A stretch of DNA of 64,000 nucleotides from Lycorma delicatula (taxonomy: Eukaryota; Arthropoda; Insecta; Hemiptera; Fulgoridae): positions 122,897,324 through 122,961,323 of the forward strand of contig NC_134460.1 in NCBI RefSeq assembly GCF_047948215.1, read 5' to 3'. The position numbers and the translations under genes are program-made. The notes beneath the pieces are model-generated. The model was given only the letters and a program-made list of their open reading frames with translations, searched no databases and was not told the DNA's origin. Numbering within the stretch: the stretch's first letter is position 1; every line of letters starts with the position of its first letter. Of this stretch, positions 1 through 10,200 are shown piece by piece.

Positions 1-336
1 TTTTTTTTTTTTTTTTTTTTATTTATTGTGCAACAGAACAGTTACAAAACCTTTGTATGCCACACAATATCACATAAAGTCACAAAAGAACACCCACATA
101 TAAATTAAAAATATAATATTCAAAACACAATAATAATAATAATAACAATTATGCAGTCAAATACAAAAAATAATTAGAACTTTAAAAACGGTAGCTACGG
201 AGTGTTAATAAAACACATAGATGAAAACATCCAAAAACAAAAAGACAACATTACTAATACATTCCAAATAAAACAAGTTATAAGCAATAATCCTTAAAAA
301 AAAACAACAATAATTTTAAAATCATGAAAGTGAGCA

Positions 337-3186
337 TCACACCAAGGACAATGATCCATCGCCACGTAACCCTCTCAAATTTTTAACGAAGGCTGCCTCA
401 TCTTCCCAAAAGCTTAGCTTATCCTGGAACTCCACTGCAACACTGGTACACCGCTCAATCGGAGACACGGTGGAACCAACCGGCGTCACAAACTGCCTAA
501 AAGACCTCACTGACCTGGCCTGGTTCCGCAAGACAACATGATAACGCGTCGGAAGTCTGTTGTGCAGAGCTTTATAAAAGAAAACCAAGTCAAAGTACGT
601 TCTTCTATCAGATAACCTGGAAAGGCCTAATTGCCTCAACATATCCTCTCTATTAGCACCAACAAAACAATCTCCAAACTTAAAACGCATCCAGTTCAAG
701 AACCTATCCTGAACACCCTCAACCAGATCAGAGGCAAAACGTCGTGTACTATTCCACACCACGGTCGAGTACTCCAAGCGACTCCTCACCAAAGACTTGT
801 ACAGCAGGTTACAAGTGGAAATATTGCTAAACCGTCCACAAATCCAAAGGACAAGACCAAGGTCCCGGCGTGCTTTACTGACAATCCGAGCAACGTATTC
901 GTGAAAATACAACTTCGCATCAAATAAAACCCCGAGGTCCTCAACCAATGTCTCAGCGACAATAACGTGCGTACCAATCCTATAGCTGAAAACAGAGCTC
1001 GACGTCTTACGAGACAAAGTCAAATGTTTGGTCTTCCGAAAATTCAAGGGCATACAATTGCGGTCAGCCCACTCAACAACCTTGTTAATATTCCATTGTA
1101 GCAACAGGTGATCCATACTATTTCTGATCGGACAATATATTTTGACGTCATCCGCAAACATCTGAAAATTGCACGTCAAAAGTTGCCCGATATCATTGAT
1201 AAAAATAATAAAAAGAAGGGGACCCAAAACCGAGCCTTGCGGCACTCCAGACTTAGCCAAGAAGGATTCCTCAGACATCTGTCCACCAAAACGAACCGAA
1301 AAACGCCTGTCACGAAGATAAGAGGATAGCCAATCATTAAAACGATCGCTGAAGCCGAAGCCCTTGGTCTTTGCTAACAACAAATGATGGGGTATCTTGT
1401 CAAAAGCTTTGGTAAAATCAAAATATATCACATCCACTTGACCCCTATGCTCAATTGCATTAACTGAATCCTGCAAAAAGGCGGCCAAATTAGAAGCTGG
1501 TGAACGACCTTTAATAAATCCATGCTGAAATGACGACAACATCGGGAGAACATGGTCATAAACATGTCTAAATAGAATCCTCTCGAAGACTTTGGAAAAA
1601 GTACCGATGATAGAAATAGGCCTGAAATTATCCAGGGAAGGGACACCAGGCTTAGGTATAGGAGTCACAACTGCGTGTTTCCATAGGGACGGAAAAGAAG
1701 AAGACGACAAGCTCCAATTAAACAGGGAAGCAAGGATAGGAGAAACAATCTCATTCAAACCCTTGACAACAAACGCAGGAATCCGATCCAAGCCGACCGC
1801 CGATCTAGCGTTAAGAATTCCTATAGCACCGGATACGTCAGAAGATGAAACCATCGGAATGTCAAGAATCCGCTGGTTGTTGACACAGGCGCCACCAGAC
1901 GTAGTCTGCGTAGGAAAGTCCTGGTATACTGATTGAAAAAATTCACCAAAATGCTGACAACTCAACCGAGGATCAGAAATAGTCCGCCCATCGACAGTAG
2001 GGGCCGGAATCCTTACATGGTTAGACTTCTGTCGAGAAATATACTTCCAAAAATTCCTCGGATTAGAACAAAGGTCAGATTCACACTTCCGAGCCCAAAC
2101 CACTCTGGCATCCGCTATCGCATACTTAACATCTCTACGCAGCCGAGAAAACAAGAAATAATCATCCGACAGACCAGAAGATTTAAACCTGCGATGAGCA
2201 GCCTTCTTCCTCTTGAGAAGATTAACAATGTTCCTATTGAACCAAGGAGGAAATTTTGTTGACTTAGGACGAAATGCAGGAACATGTTTATCAATCGCTG
2301 CAGTAATTATCTTCTGTAAACCCAGAACCGATTCCTCCAAATCGACGGTCAAGAGAACATTACACCAATCAGCAAACCTCACATCGTCATACAACGCACG
2401 ATAGTCACCACGATCATAGCGAAAAACCAGGCCCATTTCCGCCACATCAACGGTTGCGACTTCAAGGAACCCAATTTCAAACGGAGGATGGAACTTATCA
2501 GGGCAAACAAGAGCCTCAGCAGCTCTAGTGAAAACCCTGCAGTTAGTCAAAATTAAATCCAAACCATTATTACAGAAGGAAGGATCCGTTGATTCATGTG
2601 TAAAAACGTCCAAGTTCATCATGTCAACAAAATCAAAAACCGATCGTGCTTTACATTTAGCATAAAACCCAATATTTGCAGGAAGACTTCTAGTAGACCA
2701 GCACACTCCAGATACATTAAAATCGCCTACAATACAAATATCAAAATTTAAAATATCTACGTGCCTATACAGAAAATCAAAATATTGGTCGAGGAGAATT
2801 GAAGCTAAAAATGGAGCAACATACATAACACAAACCAACAAATTCTTCATGCCTGGTCGAATTAGCTCAACCCATACAGCTTCAGGAAACGCCTCGAGGT
2901 CCTTCCTCCTCGTACACCTAATGCTTGATTTTACAAGAATAGCTGAACCACCACCACGCTGAAGCAAAGTAGCAGCATAATCTCGGTCAGCCCGAAAAAC
3001 ATGGTAACAGTCTGGAAACAGATTGACATCACAGTGCTCATCACTAAGCCAAGTCTCAGTCAAGGCAACCACGTCGAAGTGAAAATCAATCAAGGACGCG
3101 AAAATTTCATCCTGCTTAGTCCTCAAACCACGAACATTTTGGTAGATCATCCTCAATTTACCCATCGCTACCGAGCTGCAATCCAT
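337..3186 (-). CDS. LINE ORF2: AP endonuclease + reverse transcriptase (CR1-type)
   Basis: The 949-aa ORF2 nicks target DNA and reverse-transcribes element RNA by target-primed reverse transcription. The endonuclease part is seen in YQNVRGLR near residue 15, TETWL and GDFN near residue 150. The usual SDH triad motif appears as the divergent DKFHPP. RT motifs follow in order: PIPKPG and NFRPIS, YFDFTKAFDKI, SGVPQGSVLGPLLF and the catalytic FADD near residue 680. No RNase H follows, as expected for CR1. The chosen start is the ATG at 3184-3186, giving 29 nt of overlap with ORF1. A second in-frame ATG at 3163-3165 lies 8 nt before the end of the ORF1 stop (ATGGGTAA), so reinitiation after ORF1 termination is plausible. 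Activity is unknown, but nothing breaks the frame. Confidence 0.9.
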   Translation of the reverse strand: MDCSSVAMGKLRMIYQNVRGLRTKQDEIFASLIDFHFDVVALTETWLSDEHCDVNLFPDCYHVFRADRDYAATLLQRGGGSAILVKSSIRCTRRKDLEAFPEAVWVELIRPGMKNLLVCVMYVAPFLASILLDQYFDFLYRHVDILNFDICIVGDFNVSGVCWSTRSLPANIGFYAKCKARSVFDFVDMMNLDVFTHESTDPSFCNNGLDLILTNCRVFTRAAEALVCPDKFHPPFEIGFLEVATVDVAEMGLVFRYDRGDYRALYDDVRFADWCNVLLTVDLEESVLGLQKIITAAIDKHVPAFRPKSTKFPPWFNRNIVNLLKRKKAAHRRFKSSGLSDDYFLFSRLRRDVKYAIADARVVWARKCESDLCSNPRNFWKYISRQKSNHVRIPAPTVDGRTISDPRLSCQHFGEFFQSVYQDFPTQTTSGGACVNNQRILDIPMVSSSDVSGAIGILNARSAVGLDRIPAFVVKGLNEIVSPILASLFNWSLSSSSFPSLWKHAVVTPIPKPGVPSLDNFRPISIIGTFSKVFERILFRHVYDHVLPMLSSFQHGFIKGRSPASNLAAFLQDSVNAIEHRGQVDVIYFDFTKAFDKIPHHLLLAKTKGFGFSDRFNDWLSSYLRDRRFSVRFGGQMSEESFLAKSGVPQGSVLGPLLFIIFINDIGQLLTCNFQMFADDVKIYCPIRNSMDHLLLQWNINKVVEWADRNCMPLNFRKTKHLTLSRKTSSSVFSYRIGTHVIVAETLVEDLGVLFDAKLYFHEYVARIVSKARRDLGLVLWICGRFSNISTCNLLYKSLVRSRLEYSTVVWNSTRRFASDLVEGVQDRFLNWMRFKFGDCFVGANREDMLRQLGLSRLSDRRTYFDLVFFYKALHNRLPTRYHVVLRNQARSVRSFRQFVTPVGSTVSPIERCTSVAVEFQDKLSFWEDEAAFVKNLRGLRGDGSLSLV

Positions 3187-4486
3187 CCTCCCGTGAACCT
3201 TTTTCTACAAACACTGCATCAGGCCTCAACGGACCATAAAATGGAGCCAACAGCGTACCAACAGGCCAGATCTCAGGACGAACCAAGCTGTCAAAATCCG
3301 AAGCACAAACTTCAATTCGAAACGAGCTATACGACTCGTACCTAGTCTTCAGACGAATACACTGAAGATGTTGAAAGTTGTGTCCCCCAAGCAGCTTGGT
3401 GATATCACCAACCCCGGTTGAAGAGTTAAACCTCGAAACAAAAAGAGCCTTAGTCCTGGGCTTAACCAAATCACAGCATACGTCGCCCTTCCCAAAAACA
3501 GCATTTCGAGACCTCACCCCTTTCTTAGGGTTAGACGGAGCAATGGAACCCTCAAGAAAAGACTTCACTTTGGGGCCTTTACGCTTCTCAGAGCCAACCA
3601 CAGTCCAAACAGATTTCTTAGCCACATCATGGGAGGCTGCAGTCAAAACATCATTCACAGGGTTAGCGGATTTATTTACAGCGTCAACTGTAGCAGAAGT
3701 AAGTCCCTCAGCATTTTTGTAACCCACATGCGAAGCGTTTCCGGATGACCTCACTGCATCCTGAATACACCCAGCATCAAAACTCCGCACTCGTGTCATG
3801 TTGCTATTCCTCTTAGCCGCATTAAATACAGAAGTAGCACAGTGAGATGGCAAGGAGAGGTTAATATTATCATCACCACAACGAGGTCTAACTGGATCAG
3901 GAATAAGGTTAGCAGGCGAAAGAGAAGAAGAACCAGAGGAAAGAACATCCCTGTGTAAACTTCCACCTTGAACAACCATGCCAGACACGACTACACCTCT
4001 TATTTCGCTAATCGAAGACTTCAATTCAGAATTCTCATATCGAAGACGTTTAAGTTCAAACCTTATATCCTTAAGTTCAGACTGGAGGGCACGAATTATT
4101 TCCAGAACTCCCTCGTCAACAGCAGACCGCAGAGATTGAAGCAAATCCTTATCCGCAATGATATCGCTCTGCTTATAACAGCTATCACAAACCACCTTGG
4201 GTGGATTCATTGGAAGACCCGTATCATTCAAAATACATTCAACACCCTTCACAGACAGCATATCTCCCCGAATAGAACCACCAACAGTGCCATTATCAGA
4301 TTCAACGTTGTGTCCAACAGAAGTGTTATCATCGATAATGACGTGTTTCTTTATGCAAGAGCCACATTTAAAATTCTTGCTCTGAGAATACAATCCAACC
4401 TCCTCCGCCGAAAGTCCCAAACATTTTTGATGACACCGAACTGTGCACACCACACAACGAAAATAAGTATAATAATGAGTGATCAA
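3158..4486 (-). CDS. LINE ORF1 (PHD finger, coiled coil, RRM-like), 5'-truncated
   Basis: This is an open frame of about 442 codons with no real start: the first codon of the open stretch is TTG, and the frame runs into the TAA-array junction. What remains of a PHD-type finger is CVVC, then HQKC, then CGSC (residues about 11-45); the first metal-binding pair is missing. A heptad-like charged stretch (about 138-165) suggests a coiled coil, and a C-terminal block (about 347-425, starting KALFVSRF and including PEIWPVG) matches the RRM-like fold of CR1 ORF1 proteins. Such proteins bind element RNA to form the RNP. The stop overlaps the start of ORF2. The truncation means this copy cannot make normal ORF1 protein. 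Confidence 0.75.
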   Translation of the reverse strand: MITHYYTYFRCVVCTVRCHQKCLGLSAEEVGLYSQSKNFKCGSCIKKHVIIDDNTSVGHNVESDNGTVGGSIRGDMLSVKGVECILNDTGLPMNPPKVVCDSCYKQSDIIADKDLLQSLRSAVDEGVLEIIRALQSELKDIRFELKRLRYENSELKSSISEIRGVVVSGMVVQGGSLHRDVLSSGSSSLSPANLIPDPVRPRCGDDNINLSLPSHCATSVFNAAKRNSNMTRVRSFDAGCIQDAVRSSGNASHVGYKNAEGLTSATVDAVNKSANPVNDVLTAASHDVAKKSVWTVVGSEKRKGPKVKSFLEGSIAPSNPKKGVRSRNAVFGKGDVCCDLVKPRTKALFVSRFNSSTGVGDITKLLGGHNFQHLQCIRLKTRYESYSSFRIEVCASDFDSLVRPEIWPVGTLLAPFYGPLRPDAVFVEKGSREDGLQLGSDG

Positions 4487-4490
4487 TTAT

Positions 4491-5236
<746 letters not shown>

Positions 5237-5669
5237 TTCCGAGTGTTGTTTCTCGGATATACTTTCTTCGGTCGATTTACATCCATAGGCCGAATTACAG
5301 GACTGGACTTTACGGCCACCTGCAGATATGACATTTTTAACGATTACGGAAATGGATTTATACCGCCTTTAGAGCTGGCGATGTGGCGGCCACGGTCAAA
5401 GTTATTTGCAGGTGTAACGGAGACCTTTCGTCGTCCACATGCCCCCTGCGATGGCAAGCATGTAGTTAAGGTGCCCATGTTCGGAGCATGGGAGCCCTGA
5501 AAGCTTCGGTGTGTAGGGGCCTGGAGTCAGTGCAGAGACTGCGCATCCGCTCTCTGCCAGGACATATGCCGGTTCCACCGGAGTACCGGAACGGACCTCC
5601 AGGGTTGGTAGCCCTGGAGTGGGGGTGTACCCCGGCGGCTAGCCTTACTACAGAAGGGATTTTTTGTTC
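5237..5669 (+). promoter_or_regulatory. A1 5' leader with 61-codon uORF (5488-5673)
   Basis: This GC-richer leader follows the ribozyme. It holds an ATG-started uORF at 5488-5673 (61 codons, starting MGALKASV). Its stop TGA overlaps the ORF1 start as ATGA (5670-5673), a classic arrangement for termination-reinitiation. The second half of the leader is nearly identical in A and B units although their ORF1 bodies have diverged. An internal promoter is expected for a LINE, but I cannot point to a defined core promoter element. Confidence 0.5.
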
Positions 5670-7196
5670 ATGAATTTTCCTGAACAAACCAACGTGGCAG
5701 AGGGTGCACGTAAACACCCTCGTTTAGAACCAGCCGTTTCGCCTGAGGCAAAACGGAGGAAGAGTACGGAGAGTAAGAAGATAGAGATTGAGGCTAGGAA
5801 AAGCTTACAGAAGGCTTTTTTTAAAAGTAGTAATGTACCGAAACCTAAATATTTGGTCATTACAAAGGAGGATGGAAATTTCTCGAGGGTGAGTCCTTTT
5901 CTCATCGCTCGAGAGATAAACAAATGTGCTGGAGGCCCTGTAAAGGAAATACGGAAAACTTTTACGGGACTTCATGTAGAGACTGTTAATGATATACAGT
6001 CTCAGAAGATTTTAGGGCTGAAGAAAATTGGAGAGCTAGCGGTACGCGTTGATCCCCACGGCACGCTCAACACCTCAAGGGGTGTTGTGGTCTGTCGGGA
6101 TCTTTTAAACTGTTCGGAGCAAGAGATTGTAGAGGAGCTGGCAGCACAAGGAGTAATAGAGTGCCGTCGGTTAAACATGAGAAGGAACGGTGAGGTCTTA
6201 CCCTCGGCTTCTCATGTCCTTACTTTCAACCGGCCTACTTTGCCAGAAAAGATAAGAGCGGGGATTCACCGTTTGGATGTGCGGGCATTTGTCCCGATGA
6301 GGTGCTTCAAGTGCCAACGCTTTGGCCACACCGCTCTTAGATGCGAAAGACCGCAAATATGCGTGTGCGGTGAAGAGGTGCATGAGGGAGAGCCATGTAA
6401 AGAGCCTCCTACATGCATAAACTGCAAAGGAGCGCATTCTTGTAGATCAAGGAATTGTCCTGTCTACAAAGATGAGGTAGCTGTGCAGGAAGTAAAAACC
6501 CTGCAAAAAGTCAGCTACTTCGATGCAAAAAAAATAGTTAACGCCCGTAAGCCTAGAGCAGCAACATCTTATGCTCAGGCTGCGGCTACTGTTCCTGCTC
6601 CTGCTCCGATTGCTGTAGATGAAGTACAAATTATAAATAAACTTGCTCCCACTTTGGCTAACATGATTGAGAGGATCATCGAAAACAAGATGAAACCTCT
6701 TGGCAATAAAGAACTTGTTAAGCCAAAGATAGTGATACAGCCTGCTGAAGATAAGTCGATAAAAGTGAAAGTTGCTCCTCCAGAAAAGAAAACGGACAAT
6801 AAACCTGAATGTCAAGTCCGTCTCAGCGAGATCCTCGATGAAAAGAAAAAGGCGATACCTACAGAGTCTGTTATGGAGGCTCCCAAGCCTCCTGTAACTG
6901 AAGTGGCCTCTAAGCCTCAGAGGCCACAAAAAATCACACAGGGGGGGCGAGTGTCCCCCCTCCCACAGGCGGTGACCGGTGCGACCCCCGTGTTGGGGAG
7001 CGGGCAGGTTGTCGCCTCTCAATCGGCGCCTGAAACCGGCGCCGATCCATGCCCGTCGTCGTCGGCGGCTTCGGTGGTCTCCGATACGGAGACCGGAAGC
7101 CTTACAGGCGACGACCTTCTCCGCGAACACGATGCTGTTCGCAGGATGGAGAAGAAAAGGAAAAAGGGATGGCCGAAAGGAAAACCCAGGCAATAA
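5670..7196 (+). CDS. A1 ORF1: Gag-like RNA-binding protein with three zinc knuckles
   Basis: The 508-aa nucleocapsid-like protein is expected to coat element RNA and act as chaperone in the RNP. The start is the ATG beginning MNFPEQTN; the frame opens slightly earlier but only with TTG. A basic N-terminal stretch (KRRKSTESKK) is followed by a conserved central domain (FLIAREIN, HVETVND, GVVVCRDLLNC). Three cysteine/histidine knuckles follow at about residues 210-265: CFKCQRFGHTALRC, CVCGEEVHEGEPC and CINCKGAHSCRSRNC. The C-terminal third is proline-, glutamate- and lysine-rich and low in complexity. Compared with A2 and A3 it lacks two residues (GlnPro) just before the first knuckle because of a 6-bp deletion near 6295. 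The stop is followed by the same-frame ORF2. Confidence 0.9.
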   Translation: MNFPEQTNVAEGARKHPRLEPAVSPEAKRRKSTESKKIEIEARKSLQKAFFKSSNVPKPKYLVITKEDGNFSRVSPFLIAREINKCAGGPVKEIRKTFTGLHVETVNDIQSQKILGLKKIGELAVRVDPHGTLNTSRGVVVCRDLLNCSEQEIVEELAAQGVIECRRLNMRRNGEVLPSASHVLTFNRPTLPEKIRAGIHRLDVRAFVPMRCFKCQRFGHTALRCERPQICVCGEEVHEGEPCKEPPTCINCKGAHSCRSRNCPVYKDEVAVQEVKTLQKVSYFDAKKIVNARKPRAATSYAQAAATVPAPAPIAVDEVQIINKLAPTLANMIERIIENKMKPLGNKELVKPKIVIQPAEDKSIKVKVAPPEKKTDNKPECQVRLSEILDEKKKAIPTESVMEAPKPPVTEVASKPQRPQKITQGGRVSPLPQAVTGATPVLGSGQVVASQSAPETGADPCPSSSAASVVSDTETGSLTGDDLLREHDAVRRMEKKRKKGWPKGKPRQ

Positions 7197-7205
7197 TTTA
7201 ATTAA

Positions 7206-10200
7206 AAATTAAAAATTAGCGAGTCGATTGTACAATGGAACATCAATGGATGTTTTTCAAACATCCATGAGCTCCAACGCTTGGTACATGACGTAGACCC
7301 GATTTGTATATGTCTGCAAGAAACGCATTTCCGCCGAAATGAAAATTTTAAATTAAAAGGATTCCATATATTTCGGCGAGATCAACCGCCAAATGTAAGA
7401 GTTAGAGGTGGAGTAGCTATATTAACATCGACTAGAGCTACCACCGAAGCGGTTGTTCTAAACACCAACCTACAAGCGGTCGCCGTTAGAATGAAGCGAC
7501 CGCTTAAGATCACTGTGTGCAGCATATACTTACCGAATTACGATTGGAATAAGGATGACATAGAAAGATTAATTTCCGAGCTTCCCCCACCTGTTTTACT
7601 GGTGGGTGATTTTAACGCTCATAATTCTCTCTGGGGATCGGATCGAGTAGATCCCCGTGGAAGAGAACTGGAAGGGTTCCTGATGAATTCTGATCTTATT
7701 ATTTTAAATGACGGATCAGGAACCTTTTTCAATGCCAGAGATGGATCGACGTCCTGTATAGATCTTGCACTCATAAGCGGATCGATAGCACCGAGGTACA
7801 GCTTCCATGTTATAGACGATCTGCATGGAAGCGATCATTTCCCGGTGCAAATTGTAACTGATGTTACTAGAACAATATATCCCATCCCTAAAAGATGGTT
7901 ATTTGAAAAGGCAGACTGGACGAGCTTCACAGCTAGAACGATGCTCCCAGAAACAACCGGAGTTATCGGAGACGATGTCGACGCCATAACAAATGCAATA
8001 ATCGAGTCGGCATCGAGATATATTCCCAAAACATCTGGGAAACTTACAAAGAAACCCGTTCCATGGTGGAACGATGAAATAAGTGAAGCTATAAAAAGAA
8101 AGAAAAGGGCGTATAATGCCTTTAAGAAGCGTCCTAGTATAGAAAATCTTGTTGCCTTTAAGAAATACAGGGCGTATGCAAAACGTGTTATGATAGATTC
8201 GAAAAAACGATCCTGGCAGCAATACGTGTCATCCATTGACAAAACTACTACTGCATCAGATGTTTGGAGGAAAGTGAAGGCGATTTGTGGGCGTAATGAT
8301 TTTACTCCCATAACTAGCCTTCAAGATGAAGATGAAATAAAAGATACTCCATATGAAATTGCAGAGCTGTTATCCAATCATTTCGAAAAGGCCAGCAAAA
8401 CGGCCAACTACGAGGAAGGTTTTCGAACCAAAAAAGAAGAACACGAAGGTCTACTAAATTTTGGAACTGAGTATAATTACTCATATAATGTACCATTTAA
8501 AATGGAAGAATTCGCGAAGGCGTTGGAAAAATCAGGTAACACAGCTGCTGGTCCGGATGAAATCCACTATAATATGATCAGGCAGCTGAATACCACTGCA
8601 AAGTGTAGACTATTAGAACTTTATAATAAAATATGGCGGGATGGAACGTACCCGCAGCAGTGGAAAAAAGCTCATGTTGTTCCAGTACCAAAGAAAAATA
8701 AAAATTTAACAGACCCCAATAGCTACCGTCCTATTTCTTTGACGTGTGCTATGGGGAAAATATTGGAAAAAATGATTAATAATCGACTCGTCTGGGTTTT
8801 GGAAAAAGAAAACCTGATATCATCGTATCAAGCAGGTTTTCGACAATACCATTCTACCACTGATCAAATGATCAGCTTAGAGGACATTATATATAACAGC
8901 TTTATTACAAGGAAACATTGTGTCGGAGTCTTCTTTGATCTTCAGAAGGCTTTCGATATGACCTGGCGTCATGGTATAATGCTCCAGTTACATGAATGGG
9001 GCATTCGTGGCAATTTGCCTATACTGCTCAGCAACTACATGAATGACCGTACCTTCCAAGTACGCGTCAACAACGAATATTCATGTGAAAGAATCTTGGA
9101 AAATGGCATACCGCAAGGTTCGCCGTTGAGCGGTACCTTGTTTACCATTGCCATTAATAAATTGATATTAGCCATTCCAGTAGAAATCAGCAAAAGCGTC
9201 TATGTTGATGATCTGGCAATCGTATATGCCAGCAACAAGACTGCTATAGTGAGGTACAAATTGCAACGAGCGATCAATGCTCTAAACGAAGTTGCAAGGA
9301 ATACAGGATTCCAACTCTCACCAGAAAAAACGTGCTGTGTACACTTTTGTAGGAAGAGAATTCCTCATCAAAGTCCTGCTCTGACAATTGATGATAATCC
9401 AATACAATATAAAGACAGCGTAAGGTATTTAGGACTAGTATTGGATAAATCCCTCACATGGGGATTACATATACAGGACTTGAGTGATAGATGCAAAAGA
9501 GCCCTAAACATTATAAAATGTTTATCGAACCTAAATTGGGGCTCAGGAAAAGAGACATTATTAAGACTGTATAAAGCATTGGTTCAATCTAAACTAGACT
9601 ACGGATGTATCGTATATTCATCCGCTAGAAAGTCGCACTTAAGAAAGTTAGACGTAGTTCATAATAGCGGAATAAGATACGCAACAGGTGCTTTCCGCAC
9701 GAGTCCGGCGGCTAGTCTGATGTCTGAAGCCGGAATAATGCCACTACATTATAGAAGAGAGATCCTCTTGTTAAGATATGCAGCAAATATATGGGCTTTC
9801 CCTGCCCATATAAATAATAAATTGTTTATGAATCATCCCATGGCTGCATTATACGAACGTCGTGCTACCTATTCCAGACCAGCCGGAATTAGGTACCACG
9901 AATTAAGAAGGAAATATGAAATTGCTATACCAGAGACACTAGCAATTTCTACTAGAGAAATACCGCCATGGCTCTTGCCAGCGGTAAATACAAGTTTGGA
10001 TCTCTCTCAAGGAGAAATAAAAAAGAAACCAGCAGTGATCATCCAGCAGGAATTTTTAGCAACCGTCAGTAGTTACGAAGAACATATTAGAATTTATACT
10101 GACGGTTCTAAAACCGAACATGGTGTTGGATGCTCGATATATGTAAATGAAGAAGCCCACTCTTGGAGACTGCCAGATGTGGCCAGTGTCTACACGGCAG

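Larger units (their letters stand above)
1..4490 (-). mobile_element. CR1-type non-LTR retrotransposon, 5'-truncated
   Basis: The element runs right to left: truncated ORF1, overlapping ORF2, then a 3' UTR of about 316 bp ending in a 20-nt A-run (T-run at 1-20), which is a genuine 3' end. ORF1 has a partial PHD-type zinc finger, a coiled-coil stretch and an RRM-like C-terminal domain. ORF2 has an AP-type endonuclease and RT but no RNase H. That combination is typical of CR1-clade LINEs in arthropods; a Jockey-group relative is the main alternative. The 5' edge falls inside the PHD finger and abuts a (TAA)n array, so the start of ORF1 is missing. ORF2 is uninterrupted, which suggests a fairly young insertion. 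No target duplication can be checked because the window ends at the A-tail. Confidence 0.85.

Noticed and set aside
1592..1936. Several plus-strand ORFs of 60-115 codons within 337-4486
   Set aside because: Antisense shadows of the minus-strand LINE ORFs with no recognisable domain.
7835..8311. Minus-strand ORFs inside A-unit ORF2 (also near 21042 and 28020)
   Set aside because: They recur only because the sense ORF is repeated; they are hydrophobic antisense readings without a start context or known domain.
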